Shown here one piece after another: positions 62,408 through 64,000 of a DNA stretch of 64,000 nucleotides. The stretch is from IMG/VR virus record IMGVR_UViG_3300017917_005108, positions 62,001-126,000 of that record. One strand, written 5' to 3'. The DNA is from a virus. Positions within the stretch are counted from its first letter, which is position 1. The number at the start of each line of letters is the position of its first letter. The notes beneath the pieces were generated by a model, which worked only from the letters and a program-made list of their open reading frames with translations, had not been told where the DNA came from and searched no databases. Made by a program: the position numbers and the translations under genes.

Positions 62408-64000
62408 GTGTTTAGCCGTTATTTAAATCATTTTCCTAAAGACTATAGTCCCTCAGAACAGCAAACAAAACTAATCAAAAGTGTTGAAAGAGCTTTTAAT
62501 AGAGGAAAGAAATTTGTTATAGCTTGTGCACCAACAGGATCAGGAAAAAGCTTTCTATCAAAGACATTATCTGGACTAGGTCAAAAGCCATCAACAGAAT
62601 TTAAAACGCTTATTGAAACATATAAAGCATACAAGCAGGATTATACCGGAAATTATATAAATGAAGTCGACTGTTTAAAGCAACCTCCATTCGGGACATT
62701 TGCTCTTACTATAACCAAATCTTTACAAGACCAGTATCTATCACTCTTTCCAGATACAGACTTATTAAAAGGTAAAACAAATTATGTATGTAATGTAGAT
62801 CAAAATTTTGATGTAGAAACAGCTCCTTGTCTGTTTATAAGCTCTTTAAAAGATGAATGCTGCAGTCAAAAAAAATGCTTATACTATAATGCAAGAAATA
62901 CTGCACTCTTATCTCAATTTTCAGTTCTAAACTATAAGATGTTTCTTTCTCTCCCAAAGCATTTAAAAAGAAAAAATTTTATTATATGTGACGAAGCATC
63001 AGAATTAGAAGAAGAACTCGTTAAACAATTCTCAGCTGAAGTTAACTATGACAAGTTAAAAAATTATGGTATTGTTTGTAGACAGCTGACTACAGAAAGT
63101 TATGAAAAAATTAGAAACTGGATGTATGATCTTCTTCTCAGCATAGGCGAAAAAACAAACACACTTATAGTAAAAGCTAGTAAAAAACAAAATATGCTAT
63201 CACAACCAGATAGAATAAAATTATTATACCTTAAAAACCTATCTAATTCTCTAACCATGATAGATACATTGTGGAAAGAATGTGAATTTATAATTGATAA
63301 AGATTTAAAACGTGCAGTCTTTACTCCTTTAAAGGCAGATAAAATATCAAAACATATATTTGATTATGCTGATAATGTCTTACTAATGTCAGCAACTATT
63401 ATTGATCATAAAAACTTTGCAAAATCTCTTGGTATAACAGATTATGAATATGTTGAAGTTGAGAGTGAATTTAACCCAGAAAGATCTCCAATTTATGTTT
63501 CTTCAAAGCATAAACTAAATTATAAAAATTACAAAGTAATTTTACCAGAGATTGCTACACAAATAAAAAGCTTAACAGAAATGCATAAGAACGACAAAGG
63601 CATTATACATACACATAGTCAAGAGATTACAAATATACTTAAAGATAAGCTAAAGGGCAATAGAAGATTTTTATTTAGAGATGAAACATCTAATAATGAA
63701 GATATTTTAAAGGAGCATTATAACTCAGATTTTCCTACCATATTAGTTTCACCGTCATTATCATATGGTGTCGATCTTAAAGACGACTTAGCAAGATTTC
63801 AAATTATTGTAAAGCTCCCCTATCCACCTCTTTCTGTAAAGCGTGTTAAAAAGCTGTTTGATATTGATAAAGACTGGTATGAGAATAAAATGCTTAATAC
63901 ATTAGTACAAGCATGTGGGAGAGCAACAAGAAGTAAAAATGATTTTTCTACTACGTATATACTTGATGGAAATGTAGTAAACGTTTTAAAAAGAACAAAA
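62408..64000 (+). CDS. Fe-S cluster SF2 helicase (DinG/XPD-like), cut by window end
   Basis: At least 531 aa from GTG at 62408; no stop in the window. Motif I CAPTGSGKSF (residues 40-49), four Cys in the contexts YVCNVD, APCLF, DECCSQKKC that fit the Fe-S insertion of XPD/DinG helicases, motif II FIICDEASEL (DEAS instead of DEAH), LLMSATI as motif III, IHTHSQE, a VDLKDDLA region and QACGRATRS as motif VI. It unwinds DNA 5' to 3', possibly at R-loops or flaps. The spacing of GTG to TATAAT (6 nt) supports the start. Confidence 0.9.
   Translation, partial: MFSRYLNHFPKDYSPSEQQTKLIKSVERAFNRGKKFVIACAPTGSGKSFLSKTLSGLGQKPSTEFKTLIETYKAYKQDYTGNYINEVDCLKQPPFGTFALTITKSLQDQYLSLFPDTDLLKGKTNYVCNVDQNFDVETAPCLFISSLKDECCSQKKCLYYNARNTALLSQFSVLNYKMFLSLPKHLKRKNFIICDEASELEEELVKQFSAEVNYDKLKNYGIVCRQLTTESYEKIRNWMYDLLLSIGEKTNTLIVKASKKQNMLSQPDRIKLLYLKNLSNSLTMIDTLWKECEFIIDKDLKRAVFTPLKADKISKHIFDYADNVLLMSATIIDHKNFAKSLGITDYEYVEVESEFNPERSPIYVSSKHKLNYKNYKVILPEIATQIKSLTEMHKNDKGIIHTHSQEITNILKDKLKGNRRFLFRDETSNNEDILKEHYNSDFPTILVSPSLSYGVDLKDDLARFQIIVKLPYPPLSVKRVKKLFDIDKDWYENKMLNTLVQACGRATRSKNDFSTTYILDGNVVNVLKRTK

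Noticed and set aside
15180-62408. Bacteroidetes-type promoters (TTTG / TAnnTTTG) as explanation for the start-proximal boxes
   Set aside because: The -35 is consistently TTGAT/TTGAA with 16 bp to a sigma70-like -10, which does not fit the Bacteroidetes pattern.
1-64000. tRNA genes, CRISPR arrays, insertion sequences, integrase
   Set aside because: Nearly all bases are in genes; gaps are mostly under 60 bp and the one 323-bp gap holds an open frame. No cloverleaf, spaced repeats or transposase/integrase motifs were seen.

Overview
The window is a 64 kb piece of an AT-rich T4-like tailed-phage (myovirus) genome. Coding is almost gapless, many adjacent genes overlap by 1-4 bases, and the T4 core set is present: terminase gp17, sheath gp18, tube gp19, neck gp14-like, baseplate hub factors gp26/gp51-like, polymerase gp43, clamp gp45, clamp-loader gp62-like, helicase gp41, helicase loader gp59-like, primase gp61-like, SSB gp32, UvsX/UvsY/UvsW, gp46/gp47, late sigma gp55 and a gp31-like co-chaperonin. 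No tRNA, CRISPR array, integrase or insertion sequence was seen. Gene content and divergence from T4 suggest a marine phage of an unidentified bacterium; the host cannot be fixed from this window.

Layout. 1-9940 (minus): tail module, from tape measure (cut by the left edge) to terminase. 9957-14156: late genes on both strands, with one strong intrinsic terminator at 10867-10896. 14137-39311 (minus): early replication, recombination and transcription block with interspersed sugar-nucleotide and glycosyltransferase genes, queC, a bS21-like ribosomal protein gene and a class II amidotransferase. 39345-47873 (mostly plus): late cassette in which many products start with a short T4-like capsid-targeting peptide; it includes a PD-(D/E)XK-like nuclease, a ligase-like nucleotidyltransferase, a HIGH-superfamily nucleotidylyltransferase and a retropepsin-like protease. 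45875-51863: folE, queD, queE, phoH, a methyltransferase and a P-loop kinase. 52836-60211: glycosyltransferase cluster with GT11- and GT10-type fucosyltransferase candidates and UDP-galactopyranose mutase. 60242-64000: DUF366-like protein, gp62-like, gp31-like, small conserved proteins and a Fe-S helicase cut by the right edge.

The most striking feature is regulatory. Early genes have TTGATA-like -35, 16 bp, TATAAT-like -10, and then about 6 nt to the start codon. Late genes have a T4-type TATAAATA-like box and then about 5 nt to the start codon. Both spacings put the expected +1 on the first base of ATG or GTG, so much of the phage appears to be transcribed as leaderless mRNA. A phage bS21-like protein next to the replication genes makes host-ribosome adaptation worth testing. 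The second theme is a candidate set of virion-packaged enzymes. The third is a split pathway (FolE, QueD, QueE, QueC) to preQ0, which in other phages feeds 7-deazaguanine DNA modification.
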